A DNA stretch of 64,000 bases from Xiphophorus maculatus (GCF_002775205.1 NC_036460.1:19310402-19374401), one strand, 5' to 3'; positions 1 to 12,556 are shown, numbered from the stretch's first letter. Translations and numbers: made by a program. Notes: generated by a model not told the origin, from the letters alone.

Positions 1-342
1 GAAAAGATGCACACAGGCACTTATGAGCCAACTTTAATGTGACTTTATGCCAAAGCTGTTAGAGGACAGCTGAGAAGTCCCTTTGCACTGAGCGGCACTC
101 TGTGCAGTTAGCTGCACAATAAGTCAGACCTGCATCCCTTCATAACCCTCATTTATCACAGACCTGTGAGCCTCTTCAGCCTGGGGTAGAGAAAACACAA
201 GAATTAAACTCCAACAGCTACGAAAGCTGCGCTCACTCTTGCTCATCGTAATCTACATAAACGATCAGACGGTATTTTATTGGGAGTTGCTGAACTCTTG
301 CTTTCTACTACTTTCAATTTGGAAAGGTTTCCAGGCAAAGAC

Positions 343-2231
343 ATGGAGCCCACAGTGGTGCCGAGAGAAGACAGAGGACAGAGGAACACTACTGAGGTAA
401 ACTCAGAATGTTACATTTAACATGGATAGTTTTCAGATAAAGTACTAGATCTAATGTACATTATCTAAAAACTAAGGTTTCAAATAATTTGTTTATCCTT
501 TAAAGTTAATTAATGGCCAGAAAAATGCTAAACTAAATTATTCATTCTTTCCCCCCCCCCAAGTAGTAGGATTTCTTGTGCTTTTCTTAAGTAGTCTGAA
601 TTGGTTGTTCTCCAGGTTTTCTAGGCATCTTTCAATCAATCAATAAATCAGATTTTATTTGTATAGCACCTTTCAGCAACAAGGCATTTCAAAGTGCTTT
701 ACATCATAAAAGCACAAAATATAAAGTTATAGAACACACAGTCAACATTACATTTTGCCGTCATTACACATTAGATTATTGATTAACGTTTCATAATTAT
801 GTTACAAAGCAACTCTAAACAGGTGGGTTTTTAGTCTAGATTTAAAGAAACTACGTGTTTCGTCTGTTTTGCAGTTTTCTGGAATTTTGTTCCAGATTTG
901 TTGTGCATAGAAGCTTCAAAATATTTTGGGGACTTTAGCTAATTTTTTTTACTCATTTTACAGCCCATCTACCTAAATATGACAGCCTAGATTATAATGT
1001 AGATTGACTGAAAAGAAGAGGAAAGTCGACAAGTAGAACCAGAGAGGTCAGGTCTGAAACAGCTATCTAACGAGTGACCTCTATCTAAAAGTTGTTCCTT
1101 TATCAAATTATAAAAACCTGACACAAGACTTTGTGACTTTCAATGTATGTTGAAAATCACCATATTTTGCTGAATTACAAAATATTTTATGTAAGCTGTG
1201 TTTTCCGAATGTTTCTTTCGATTAACAAAATACATAAGCACAAATTGTGTCATTTCTGTTGTAACAAAGTTTCCAAAGATCAGCTATGGATCACTTTAAA
1301 TAGAAGATGTAATTTGTATCACAAAAATATGTGTGAGAGGAGGAGAAAGAGGGATACAGTTTTCTTAGAGGTCACTACATTCAAAACCTTTTTCTTGGTC
1401 ATGTGTGAATGTGAATGGTTTACTTGTGCAGAGCCATTTTAGTGGTCTCTGGTATGTAATACTACACACTACCATCTACTGGATAACTAGCGTAAGTGCA
1501 CAATAAACTCCCATCCCATATCAAGCCAGAAATCCCATACACTGCTTTAATTGATTTTTCATGAGCTGGAAATTCCAGTTAATCATATGTCCATTAAAGT
1601 GGACATCATGCATCACTGCTTAAATCTGCCTACTTGTTCTTTACCAAGAGGAACAAATACCTTGTTCACAGAGTATGAAGAAGAGAATTAGAAAACGACT
1701 CTCTCTCAGAAAAAAAGGGATATGGAGGAATTAAGCCGAGGATTTGCTACCCGATTGCTCAAATGTAACACATTATACTTTTTAGGGTGGTCATGGTAGT
1801 GGTAGTCATGGTGTCAAAAATTGACATTCAGTTTTTACCTTTTGTCAAAAGTTATCAAAAACTAGATTTGCAGCCACACAGCCAAAGTTGTACAAATACA
1901 TATTAAAAATGTGCAGAAACCCTCAGTGTCTGTTAGAAAAACAATTGTTAAATTTTTTATATTTCCACTGTATAGCTGGTGTGGTGCACAACTTCATAAA
2001 GGCTCTGGTCATACAGAGCGCTATTTGCATGGGGCCATCAATTCTACAAGACATATAAAATGTGCATCTATGTTCTACTTTCTATTTCAGGCAGCTGATG
2101 CTCAGAGTCTGCGCCAAAAAATGGAGAGGTGCAGAGTTGACCCCGATCATTTACTTGGGATTGTGGGTATTGTAGGCACCGTTCTCAACCTGCTGGTGGT
2201 GGTGTTGGTGTACATCTACACCCCTGTTTAA
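343..2231 (+). CDS. Small single-pass membrane protein, 64 aa, two exons
   Basis: Not recognised by name. Coding exon 1 is 343-396 (ATG at 343, donor GAG|GTAAAC) and exon 2 is 2091-2231 (acceptor TCTATTTCAG, stop TAA); both junctions are phase 0, giving 18+46 residues. The first ~45 residues are polar and charged (RQKMERCRVDPDH), followed by one hydrophobic helix of about 20 residues rich in Val, Leu, Ile and Gly, and a very short tail ending YIYTPV. There is no signal peptide, so a tail-anchored or type II/III topology is likely. The intron is 1.7 kb. Poly(A) signals AATAAA lie at 2666-2671 and 2699-2704, so the gene ends almost against bloc1s3 on the other strand. The splice sites, phase match and membrane helix support a real micro-protein gene, but conservation cannot be checked here. 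Confidence 0.6.
634..925. repeat. Dispersed fish repeat fragment inside an intron
   Basis: The stretch begins with an AATCAATCAATAAATCAG-like run, then TTTATTTGTATAGCACCTTTC and AAAGTGCTTTAC, and ends with a degenerate GGAATTTTGTTCCAGA segment. I recognise this arrangement as a widespread interspersed repeat of teleost genomes, though I cannot name the family. It lies in intron 1 of the 64-aa membrane-protein gene. The remainder of that 1.7-kb intron shows nothing else I can identify. Confidence 0.5.
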
Positions 2232-3100
2232 CGAGTACAAGGAAACGCTTACATAAGTAGAGCTACTGATGGCTTGCAGTACATTTTCTTGTATTAGTAT
2301 TTTGTTCGGCAGATGTTTGTAATTGTGACTGGTCATTTTAATCTACTGTGTCTTATTCAAACATCAGTTTAAAATATATTTGGTGTGTATTTAGTGAATT
2401 GTGAATGCGCGAGATTCAGAAGTCGTAAACATGAAATTATACTGTGGTGATATTTAATAATGTGACAGCATTTGCAACAGCGCGTGTTGTTTGAACTACA
2501 GTTTTATTTTAATGTCTCTTTATGTGAATGTTTCTTTGTCATTTACTGAAGTTTTGTATTATGATGTTTTTTGTGGTTATTAATTTTGTTTGATTTTTAG
2601 CTTACGATTTTCTTTTAAGCAACAATATTCATCTACCCTAGAAGTCCCTTCTGAAAAACAACAAAAATAAATACATGATATATTCAACCCACAAACAAAA
2701 TAAATCAAAAACCTGGACAGCATCCATAGAAATCAGAGACTAACATTTTATTTATAATCCTTCAGATTTTAAATATACAATTTATTCTTTAAAAATAGTC
2801 AAAAAAGTAAAAAAAAAAAGACTTTTTTTGCTTTAAAGGAAGAAAAAGAATAACATGTTCGGTTAAATTTCTATTAACAGAAAGCTACATACAGCCACTT
2901 GTATTTAACTGTCAGTTAAATACAACAAAAGGCAACTTACAAACACTTTTTACTTTTATATACAGGGACAGCTTGCATCCACTTAAGTAAAACAATATAC
3001 TGTTCCTCTTTGTGTCTTACTCTGAAATTACTAAATGTATATGTGTGTATGATGCTGTTTGAAAAATATGTCATCATTTCAGTCAGTTGCAATGCACTGA
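2232..3100. other. Convergent 3' UTRs of the membrane-protein gene and bloc1s3
   Basis: No coding sequence is visible here. Plus-strand AATAAA signals at 2666-2671 and 2699-2704 suit the upstream gene, and a minus-strand AATAAA (plus-strand TTTATT at 2747-2752) suits bloc1s3. The two transcripts therefore probably end within about 50 bp of each other or overlap slightly. This is inferred from the signals alone. Confidence 0.5.
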
Positions 3101-5400
3101 TTAAGGTGTAGGTGAAGTTAAATAACCATGGTTGATATTAATATCAGGCAGTATTTGGCAGCTGGTGATAATGTCGATCTTCTCGGAAACGGCCTTCAGA
3201 TCGTCCAGAATTAATCTGATACTGTGGGAAGCATTGATGATGGCACTCTGGGATGTATTCAGCTGAGATGTCACACTGTGGACCTAATTTACAAACACAA
3301 AGTTAACCAATAAACTGAGAAGGTACTTCTTACTGTATGGAAAGAAATTCTGTCGGCTCTAAGGTCTGCATTGCATGTCAGAACTTTTACTTTATTAAAC
3401 ACAAAATAATTCATATCTCTGGGAGAATTTCGTTGGAAGTAATCTTTTATTTTGACCAGCATGTTTCTTCTGATTGAAAGAAATATTAATGTTTTTGGAG
3501 TGGGCCAGTTAGGGTACTGACTTGAAACTGATCTCAGCTAAAGATCAGGGTGATGGCAAAGAGGCCATCCAACCTCAAAGGCTGTTAAGAGTTCATCACT
3601 AAAGAACATCCATTAAATTGCTAGTGGAAGCAGAGAAAGCCGGTCAGCAAATACAAGAATGATTTGAATGTTATAATGTCAAAATAGATTTTTCCAGTAA
3701 TTACTGCAGTGATAAATATTTTGTGATGTGGCATTTTTACACATAAAGTAAAAAATCATTTTTTTATTCGTCTTATTTTGCTCTATTATCTTTTGAGAGA
3801 TGCCTGTCACATTTCCTATCAAAAACAAGTTAAATCAAAAAAATTCTACACCTGAACCTGCCAACGGTATGAATAATTTTGACATTATTATTTAGGTGTG
3901 GAATTGTTTCATCTAAATTAGATGACAGATTATACCAGAAGTGGTGCAACAGGGAAGAAAGACTTTAGATAAGTATTAAGTCATGCATTGACAAATTATT
4001 GGTTCAAGTTGAAACACAGCACACCTCCTTACTGGCACTGCCGTAAACCTGTCGGACCCTCTGCCCCACATCGGTATACAGCCGGCTGTTGGACTCCAGC
4101 AGCTTCTGCTGTAGAAGGGTATCTCCTGCTAACAGAATTATAAACGGAGCAGGGACTGAAACTCGACAGCTACCTAATAGATAAAAACAATCAAACAAGA
4201 AATTTTAATGGACAAAGACCTTCTAAGTTTGTGTGATATGGTTAGGTTGATAACATAAAAATATGTAAAGCCAGTAATGAATCTTTTGTTTCACCGTTAT
4301 TTGTCACAAATAAAGTTCTATGAAATTAATCTGATATTTATGTCTTTTTTTAAGTTGTCCTTCCTCATACAATGCCACTGACATGGTGGTATCTGTAAAA
4401 ATTATTTTACCTTCTGCAATAAATAATTGCAGAAGGTAAACACCAATAAAGTTCTGGATCAGCACCATTACACCAAATTGTGTAATAAATTTTTAAATAT
4501 CAGACAGGAAACTTATCATATACTCCTCTTAAATTCAGTGAAGGAGACAGTGTCTGGATCCATCTTTATTATATGACTAATGCAAATGTAGTCAGGCTTT
4601 TTAACGTTAGCCAACAAATTAATACTAAACGCTGGACTTGGAGACGCCCTGAGAATTTCATTGGTGACCTGAATTTTAAGCTTGAGTGACCCTAATCTGA
4701 GATGAACTATAAATTCCCATTACTGAATGCAACATGCTAAAGAACTGCTAGGTTATTCTAACAACAACACCAATCATAGCGGTTACCGATGTTATTGAGG
4801 GAAAAAGACTCAAAATTACCTTCTTTCAGGATGAAAATGGTATTTAAAACATCAGATGCAGTACAGAGATGCACAAAGCTTAACGTCAATACATTATTTC
4901 ACAATGGCATGTTCTCCAAACACTGTTCACATACAAACCAGCAACAAAACATGGATTAGATTGATGATTTTGTGTTGTTGCCTGTGTGCATCAACACAGA
5001 GCTGTGTATGTGTCCTCACCATAAGGCTTGTGTGAAGGGCTCGGCCTGTCTTCTACTATGGACTGCACATCGGGGTTGTCTCTGACCACAATAAGAGGGG
5101 GCAGCTCTCTCTTGAGTATCTGAGCACTCTCCTGAGCCATTAAAGAGGATCTGACCGCCTGCTGCGCATCATCTTCACTGTCCGTCTCCGAGGCTTCCCC
5201 AGGAACCTGACAGCATCCATTAAACGCATTAAGAAAAATAGAGCTCAAATGCTCAAAGTTTATTTGTATTTCTATTTGCTAACCTTGGCTCCTCCTGCGG
5301 TAGTTTGGTGAGAAGTTAGAGAAGTGATGTAGACTTCATCATCGGAGTCCGTTTCAGACGCTTCCCCCTGCACCACTATCGGGTATCTGCTGCTGGACAT
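3101..5400 (-). CDS. bloc1s3: BLOC-1 complex subunit 3 (reddish/BLOS3), 195 aa
   Basis: This is a subunit of BLOC-1, the cytosolic complex needed for melanosomes, platelet dense granules and other lysosome-related organelles. Coding exons on the minus strand are 5400-5284, 5206-5020, 4125-4025 and 3283-3101; phases 0, 1, 0 match and all introns are GT..AG (the first only 77 bp). Exon 1 starts MSSSRYPIVVQ. An acidic GEASETDS motif occurs in exon 1 and again in exon 2, as in the mammalian protein. Exon 2 adds ELPPLIVV, exon 3 the helical SRLYTDVGQRVRQVYG segment, and exon 4 a C-terminal helix ending ITSCQILPDI that parallels the human C-terminal region. Length is close to human (about 200 aa). 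It is divergently paired with trappc6a. The identification rests on the motif order and that neighbour. Confidence 0.9.
4407..4439. repeat. Perfect 14-bp hairpin in bloc1s3 intron 2
   Basis: Arms 4407-4420 (TTACCTTCTGCAAT) and 4426-4439 are perfect reverse complements around a 5-nt loop. No flanking duplication or terminal-repeat feature is visible, so it is not an obvious transposon end. Confidence 0.7.
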
Positions 5401-6214
5401 GGCTGGAAACACAACAAAACAACAGTGGATGGGCAGCGAAAGGACTCAATTTGAATTTGTCACTTCGTTGGAAATAAAAGAATGGGGGGTTTTGCATTAC
5501 ACAATGGATACATGAGCAGAATCAAATTCAGAAAATGTCGAACCTTTCCTGTCGAAAACAAATCACATGAGCGAGGAAGTAGCTTGCTTTCTAAGATCCA
5601 ATCAAATCGGATACAGGAAGCGCATGAAAAATACGCTTTGTATTTTGATTGGTTCCCTGGTATGTTACAGATGTTTGTGTATTACGCCGGCGTACTCGGA
5701 AGCTACATCTAGATGTGAAACTGCTGTTTATCTGGTATCAGGGAGGCTGTTCAATCACTAGATTATTTTTATTACTTACCTTGTCTTTAGTAGCACAAAC
5801 AGGGTTCTTCTCCTGTTGATAATCCATATAAATTGATCAAAGTACCTTTAACTTCGCCTGCATACTTTTTACGGGGTGCCCTGGCGGATATATCGAGTGC
5901 AACCTGAGAAGCAGAAGTAGGCTAGCAGAGTACGGGAGGTTTGACAAGTAAGCTAATATAGTGAAAATTTGAATCTAATGCGATATTTGTGGTGATTAAT
6001 TTCTATAAGTGATCCTTCTATTGTTTTTTTTTTTCTCTACTACGTTTTCGTATAGCCCATTCTGTTAGGCTAAGAAATATTTCATTACCGGTTGCTAACC
6101 AAATCTAGCTAGCTAATGCTAAACAGAAGAACAGAATTTTAATGTCTACAGCTGATTTTATTAATGTCCCATCCTTTCATAGAGCTTTATGTTAATTTTA
6201 AGTGTTTTTACAGA
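5401..6214. promoter_or_regulatory. Shared bidirectional promoter region of bloc1s3 and trappc6a
   Basis: About 0.8 kb separates the two divergent start codons. A TTTTTACAG acceptor directly before the trappc6a ATG (exon begins about 6214) implies a spliced 5' UTR; a candidate upstream donor is GACAA|GTAAGC ending at 5947. No TATA box is obvious, which fits a housekeeping bidirectional promoter. Exact start sites cannot be read from the sequence. Confidence 0.5.
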
Positions 6215-8797
6215 ATGGCAGACGACTCCTTGTTTGAGTTTCTCCATATGGAGATTGTTTCGCACATTTTCAATGAGCAGCAGTCGAGTAAAGGAGAGCT
6301 GGACAACAAGGTATGTTTATTTACAAGCTTGAGTCAAATTGTTTTTTCTGATATAGAGAAAGCCTGTAAGCAATTGCATAGCCCTAATCCATTAATATAT
6401 ACAAAAATAAAAACTGTAAGATGAAATTTAAAGCTGCGAAGTTAGTAAAACGCAAAAAATATGATACTTAAATTACTTTTGAGCATGTAGGATATTAATA
6501 CATACCAAGCAATTGCTTAGTCTGTGTTCTCTCCTCTCTAAATTCTGTGTAGCACAAGTTTAGCATTTACCACATTACAAGATATTTTGTTGCATTTTTA
6601 ACCAATTCACTTGTATGTCTATATATTATTTCACCCAAGGACAGAGCGGCATGTATTTCTCTCTTAGAAGCGATGGGCTTCAGGGTGGGACAAGGTCTCA
6701 TTGAGAGGTTGGTGATATTCATAATAAGGGATATTTAACAGTGGATGCATATCCGACCACTGATCTCCCTTCTAATATGTATATGATTTGATGTTTGCTT
6801 GCAGACTGACACGGGACACCCCCAGCTTTAAGGATGAGTTGGATATTATGAAGTTTATTTGTAAAGACTTCTGGACTAAGGTGTTTAGGAGACAAGTGGA
6901 TAACCTCCGGACAAACCATCAGGTAAAATATTGTTGAAAAAAATCTGGTTCACAGAGAAGAGCAATGATTAAATGTAATTTTATTCATGGTGCTGAAGAC
7001 AGTGTCAAACGAGACACTGCTTTGTAATATTGTAGTATTGACATACAGAAAGCAAAGCCTCCAATTCTGCCCAAGGTTCCAATAAATGACAAACAGCATT
7101 TGAACTAAAACCAAAAGCCTGTAAAGTTCTTCTTTTAAAAGAGGTTTTAAAAAAAAACTACTCAGGGAAATGGTAACAATTCTAGAAATGTGTGTGTTTC
7201 AGAAGAGCATTAGCAAATGTGAATGTCCAGAACAAAATATAGCGCAGTCTAACCATTTATTTTGCACCACAGGGGACCTATGTTTTACAGGACAACAAGT
7301 TTTCTTTTCTGACTCAGTTTTCCGGTGGGAAACAGTATCTGGATCAGGCCCCCAAGGTACAGAATTATCACCTTGTACACTCAAGTAGATGTACACTGCT
7401 GTTAACTTTAAATCTAACATAAACAGGCAGATAAAATGTTTATGACACGCAGCTTATGAAATCAGTTTGTTTTAGCTAAGCTGTAACTGATCAATCTATT
7501 ATTTTTCCCAGTATCTTGCTTTTTCTTGCGGTGTGGTGAGAGGAGCTCTGTCTAACCTCGGACTGGAGAGTGTGGTGACAGCTGAGGTCTCCATCATGCC
7601 GTCATGTAAGTGTCCAATACATGACTTCTATTCCTATGTGCACAACTAAGGTATAATATTTTCACAGATTCCAAGCAGTAACTAAAGTGGTTAGCTACAG
7701 TAACTAAAACTCACAAGCAACTTAACTGCTTGAGTTGTTTTTTGGACAAATAATGGTTCTAATTATAAGCAAGCAATCAAGTAACATAACATCTCTGGAT
7801 AAAAGCCTGATTAATGATGGACTAAGGTGGACAACCTGTTCACCAAGTGGGCTTCATCAACTGATACATAGCTGTCCGATAAGTTTGTAAAATGCTACCT
7901 AATAAAAGGATGTAAAAAGATTCTATTAATTTGCCCAGAACTGAATCTTGTGGAACATCACAGATTAAGAAAATTGATTTAAGAGACATACTCTGAGATA
8001 GCAGGCATCACTATTGCCTAATATTGGGGGGAAAAAACTGACACTGTAATTTTTTCTCTATCTGTGCAATTTGAGAAAAAAAAAGATTTTTTTTTTTTAA
8101 ACAGATGACTTGAATAAAACTTGAACTGATTTTATCTGTTTTTGTGGATGTATGTTTTTTGTCTGCAAGGACTTCACAATGTTAGAAAATTTTGTGCTGG
8201 TGATTATATTGGTAAATATTATGATAAAAATATCAGTTGCCATATTCCCATTTTCTTCTTTCCTCTTCTTCTCATTTGTGCTTCCATCACTCTGTGACCT
8301 TTAGCATTTTGGACAACATCATTATTTTCAGTATGAGACTCTGTTGCTGTAAGACTCTTAACAGCAGCGGTGTTATTACTTCAGTGTGAAAACACAACTT
8401 CAAAATACTTGAAAATATTACTGCACTCCAAAACAGTCCTTTGTGATATTAATATCGCAACATATTTGAGATTTATATCTATACCTAAAAAGTCTCAATG
8501 GAGTGCTACTTTAACAGGCCTGACTGTTGAGACTCAGAATTTACAACCTACATAACCAGGATAAACGTGACAGTTTTAAATGAGACCACTGGAGTTTGAG
8601 TGTGTGTCTCATTGAGAAAAGAAATGGCTACTGCTACAGGATAAATGTGCTCTCACTGATCAGTAAGCCCAGATCATCTCATTAACTGTGCTGACCATTT
8701 TTGTTACTTTACTTTTGTGTAGATTATAATGATGGTTCCCTTTTTTTTGCCTCTTGTTCTCCTAGGTAAGTTTCAGGTGGTCATCCAGAAGCTGTAA
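6215..8797 (+). CDS. trappc6a: TRAPP complex subunit 6 (TRAPPC6A-type), 163 aa
   Basis: This is a small Bet3-family subunit of the TRAPP tethering and Rab-activating complexes of ER-Golgi transport. Six coding exons were read: 6215-6310, 6640-6707, 6805-6922, 7273-7356, 7512-7605 and 8766-8797, with consistent phases and GT..AG borders, for 164 codons including TAA. Family landmarks in order are [11 protein letters not shown] at the N-terminus, [65 protein letters not shown] and the terminal [10 protein letters not shown]. The start is the MADD methionine just after a splice acceptor; an upstream in-frame ATG would be intronic. Neighbouring bloc1s3 argues for the TRAPPC6A rather than TRAPPC6B orthologue, though fish databases may use a 6b-like name. 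Poly(A) signals follow at 9327-9332 and 9936-9941. Confidence 0.92.
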
Positions 8798-9960
8798 CCC
8801 AGTTGCCTTGGTTACCCTGGTACACATAAATGGTGCCAACGTGTTGGGAGGAATGTACCTGTATTTCCACTGATCATAACGGACATTGGAATATATGATC
8901 ACGAATGGGTCAAGTGGGTGATGGATGGGTCAACTCGGATCCTCCAAACCACTGTTGGGACTTCAACAGCCCACTTTGGAGGCTCTTTAGCTCACTTTTG
9001 GTTTTGTGCATTTTTTTCCTCCTTTTTAAAATTTTTTTGAAATGCTTGTCCATTTAAACTGTGTAATATAAAGTTATCAGTTCTTGTGTAAAGTATTTTT
9101 GGGGGAGGCTGGCACTGATTGATCAGCTAAATGTTAGAACAATTTATCCAGTGCAAACTTTTGACTAAATCTGTCTGACTAAACATTCATAATTTTTAAA
9201 AGCTTGCTTCAATGAACTAACTGGGAAAGCCTTGCTTGGGAACAAAACTGCTGGACCTAAATATTAAATGTGAAGATGTAGTGAAAAAATGTGTCAGCAG
9301 ATGTAGTGAAAAAACAAACAAAAAAAAATAAAGCCAATTCTATAACTAGTGTGTCAGAAATCCCTCCTATATTTTGTTCCCTGATTGTCAAAGTTAATGT
9401 AAACCTGATGCAAGTTTAGTACATCACTTGAAGTTCCTATGAAGCCTAAACAGCAAATTGTTTGGTAAATGTTGGATGCTGTTGGTGTATGTGGTCAGTG
9501 ATGGTAAAGTTTGTGAACAGATCAGGTATGAGAAACACCACATGGCAGAACTGCATCTATGTCTGGTGTTTTTGGTCATTTTGCCTCTGCAATCAATTCG
9601 TAGTAATTTGGATTCATATTGCTGGCACATGGATTAAATGGAATTAGATCTTGTGTTCCCAAGTCAACCGTGCATTAAAATGTATAATTAGAATCAGATC
9701 TTGTTTGTGGGGGACCCTGATCTTCTAAAATGATTGAATGTTATTATACAAGCACTACTTCTACCAAATACTAGATTGAGAATGCTGACCTGATTTCATG
9801 TGTATATATGTTTTCTCAGTTGGCTGTAAATCATGTTTGTAAAATTCTTTCTTGAAATGCGTTATGTTCAATGACAATGTGTTTGTTCTCTGTTCAGTCA
9901 TAGGGTCTTAAAACAAGACTTCTCTTTGTAAACTTAATAAAACTGTGATGTAAAAGACAA
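8798..9960 (+). other. Probable trappc6a 3' UTR
   Basis: This is noncoding sequence after the stop codon with two candidate AATAAA signals (9327-9332 and 9936-9941). I see no other gene. Short open frames here have no recognisable domains or splice context. Confidence 0.45.
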
Positions 9961-10804
9961 TGCTGCGCTCCATGAAAATCTTGTCATGTTTGGTAGAGGA
10001 ACTCAAAGCAGTAGTTTCTTTAAGCCACCAGATGGAGACACATGACACAATCATTATACGTTTGAGGGTTTATTTATTCATGTCTCAGTTTTACTTTACA
10101 CAAATACTTGTATTCCTTTTTTATCATATCCTTGCTGAAGACAACATTTTTTTTATATTAAAGAAGAGTAATACCAGTTGTGCTCTTGTCAGGTTTTCCA
10201 TTAGCAACATAAACATTCCCCAAAGGAGATTTGGTTTGGTTCTAGGGAGAAAGACACATATGGGATGCACACTTAAAAATTTCCAGTTTCAGTGGAGAGT
10301 AATGTACTCTTTATTGTTATAACTCATAAAATAATATTTTGCTTGATAGGTTTATGTTCTGTAAGGTGGGTAATGCACAATTCAGGGTTTTAAAGATGAT
10401 CTAGTGAATTGTGAATTTTTAAAGTCTTGTTTCATTCGATTTGTATTTTTTTAATTGTATGTGTGGATGATAAAGATTTTATTGCTTGACTATCTCTTTA
10501 TTTTCAACGCTATTGTCTCAAACTGCTCTCATAGCCCTGCTGTGTTCCCCTGTTAGAACGTCTCAGAAACAAGTGTGCTTAAGCTATCTCGAGTTTTCAA
10601 GAGAAGTTAAGGAAAATTGCTGAATATACCATAAATGGTTACTTTTCACTTGTAAATCTGCACAGTGTAATGTAACCCTTATGAAACTTTTATTCAACCA
10701 TAGAAATCTAGAGGAGGTGGAAAAAACAGACTAGGAATCTCAGTTAGTTGACTGTATTCCTTTGCAGCCAAGCTCAGTCTTTTTCTGTTCGTTGCAACCC
10801 ATTA

Positions 10805-11060
10805 AACAGCCCAAATCCTCTCTTGAGAGGAGGAAAATAATCAGGAGGAGGGATTAGAGAAAGACTGAGAGGGGGTAGAGTTTTAGAAAGTTGGTGGAGG
10901 AGGAGATTAGGAGAGTGGGCAAAAAAGAAAAATAGATGGAGAAAATGGAGAGCCTGGAAGGAGGCTGTAGGGAGAAGAAAGGAAGAAAAGAGACTTTCAT
11001 TGGAGGTTCTTGGAAACAGAGAGTTAGGAGAAGGAAACAGAAAAAGGTGACAAAGGTGTA
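10805..11060 (+). other. Purine-rich tract in intergenic DNA
   Basis: About 250 bp of the plus strand is strongly biased to A and G with repeated GGAGG and GAGAAAG words. No open frame or known element explains it. The surrounding 9.96-12.2 kb shows no gene I can support. Confidence 0.5.
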
Positions 11061-12195
11061 ATAGTGGTCTTCAGGCAGTGTTTCCTTTCACCTGCAAACA
11101 AATTCCTCTGCTGAGAAGTAGGGTTATATGGAGACTGATTCTTCCAGTGAAACCGAGGGACAATAGTTGCAGCTCAGCAGGGACATTTTGTCTCTTTTCT
11201 TCCCTCCCTTGTGTCGCCCAATAGACTCAGAAAGGAGCCTGAACAGAGGGGGCCTGAACGTAGGGGGCTCAAGAGCTGCACTCAGAACCGTTCATGTTTC
11301 TGTAACTAAAGTTCACCAGACAAGTACAAAGAAATATGCTGTCCAGACTGAAAAATTACTCACCTGTTTATTTCCGACAACAAGGAGCCTGTGTTTCCCT
11401 GTTAAAGATTAGGGTTTTCTTGACTGTATTATGGGTAACAGATCTTTAGTTCAAGTCTTCTTGAACCCCTTATATTGAGTAGAGGTTTCTCTTCATAGAT
11501 TCTCTTGAACTTCCCTTAATCTTTTGTATGATAAATTGTGACTGCTTCACCGAGTCCTTCACTTTTCAAGAAGCAAGAAAAGGTGGGACACACAGAAAGG
11601 TCCTGGATGCATAAGTGATTGCCCCCTGAAACTACCTCTTTGCTAAATCACCTATTTAAATCATATTCAGCAATCAGACTTTTATAGTTAACACCTGCCA
11701 TCAGTTAATAGTGATACATAAGAAGCAGAAGTCAGCAATCTCCAATATTCCCCATATATCTGGACTAAAGAGAACAGTCTTGCATTTCAAACAAAACATC
11801 CAGATCTTGCTAAAGTTTCCCAAAACCTTGTGGGAGTTTCGGTTATCGCTCGAATTAGGATAAACCGCTACTACTGTCACCACCATTGACTGTCAAAATC
11901 ACAAGTTTGACACAACTGTGAACGTTGCCAAAAGCACACTCTACCCACAGTGAACCATGTTGGTGATGGTATCGTGATTACTTTTCTTCAGAAGGAACTG
12001 GGGTTCTGTCAAGTGTGAAATCATTACCAGATCTAGACACAAATAAGTTTTGACAAAAAAAAACCTAATCATCCAGGTGACTGGTAGAAAGCTGGAAATG
12101 AAGACAGATTTTTATAGCATCACAACAAATCTTCATTAAAATTAACAGAAGAAAAAATTAAGTTCTGAGAGATTTGACATCAAACAGCATCAAAA

Positions 12196-12556
12196 ACCAA
12201 GAAATCATGATCTGACATAAATTTGTTATAAAGGTATTGCTGATTAAACTTTAGCTTTAATAACATAAAGCTACATATTTTTTAAAGTTTAATCAGTATT
12301 ACTTTTATAATAAATTTATGTCAGATCATGATTTCTTGGTAAATGTCAAGTTGTCATAATGAAGATATTTTTGCCTAGTTTAATAACAAGTTGTCATAAC
12401 AAAGACATTTTGAATAACGTCAACTTTGTATTAAAAGTGTCATGATTTACCAAATGACACTTTATGACAACTTTCATAAATATTCATGAAGACTTACTCA
12501 TGTTTATGATGGTGTCATGATAGTCTTATTCACAACCTGTCAAATAAAGTGTTACC
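12196..12556 (-). mobile_element. Palindromic MITE-like element, copy A
   Basis: A long imperfect inverted repeat (12196-12340) with outer arms ACCAAGAAATCATGATCTGA and its complement is followed by a unique arm ending AAATAAAGTGTTACC at 12556. The same sequence occurs in the opposite orientation at 41407-41704, starting GGTAACACTTTATTTGA. Two dispersed copies without coding capacity, a strong palindrome and a defined end indicate a non-autonomous DNA transposon. The superfamily is not determined and no target duplication was identified. Confidence 0.65.

Noticed and set aside
5020-5248. 85-codon frame over bloc1s3 exon 2 as a stand-alone gene
   Set aside because: Its start lies in intron 1 and its end runs past the TATG|GTGAGG donor; only 5206-5020 is coding.
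6164-6214. Upstream in-frame ATG before the trappc6a MADD start
   Set aside because: It precedes the TTTTTACAG acceptor and so is intronic; the family N-terminus is MAD-like.
9960-10322. 120-codon frame at 9960
   Set aside because: AT-rich, low-complexity hydrophobic translation without domain, splice context or codon bias; it lies after the trappc6a poly(A) signal.
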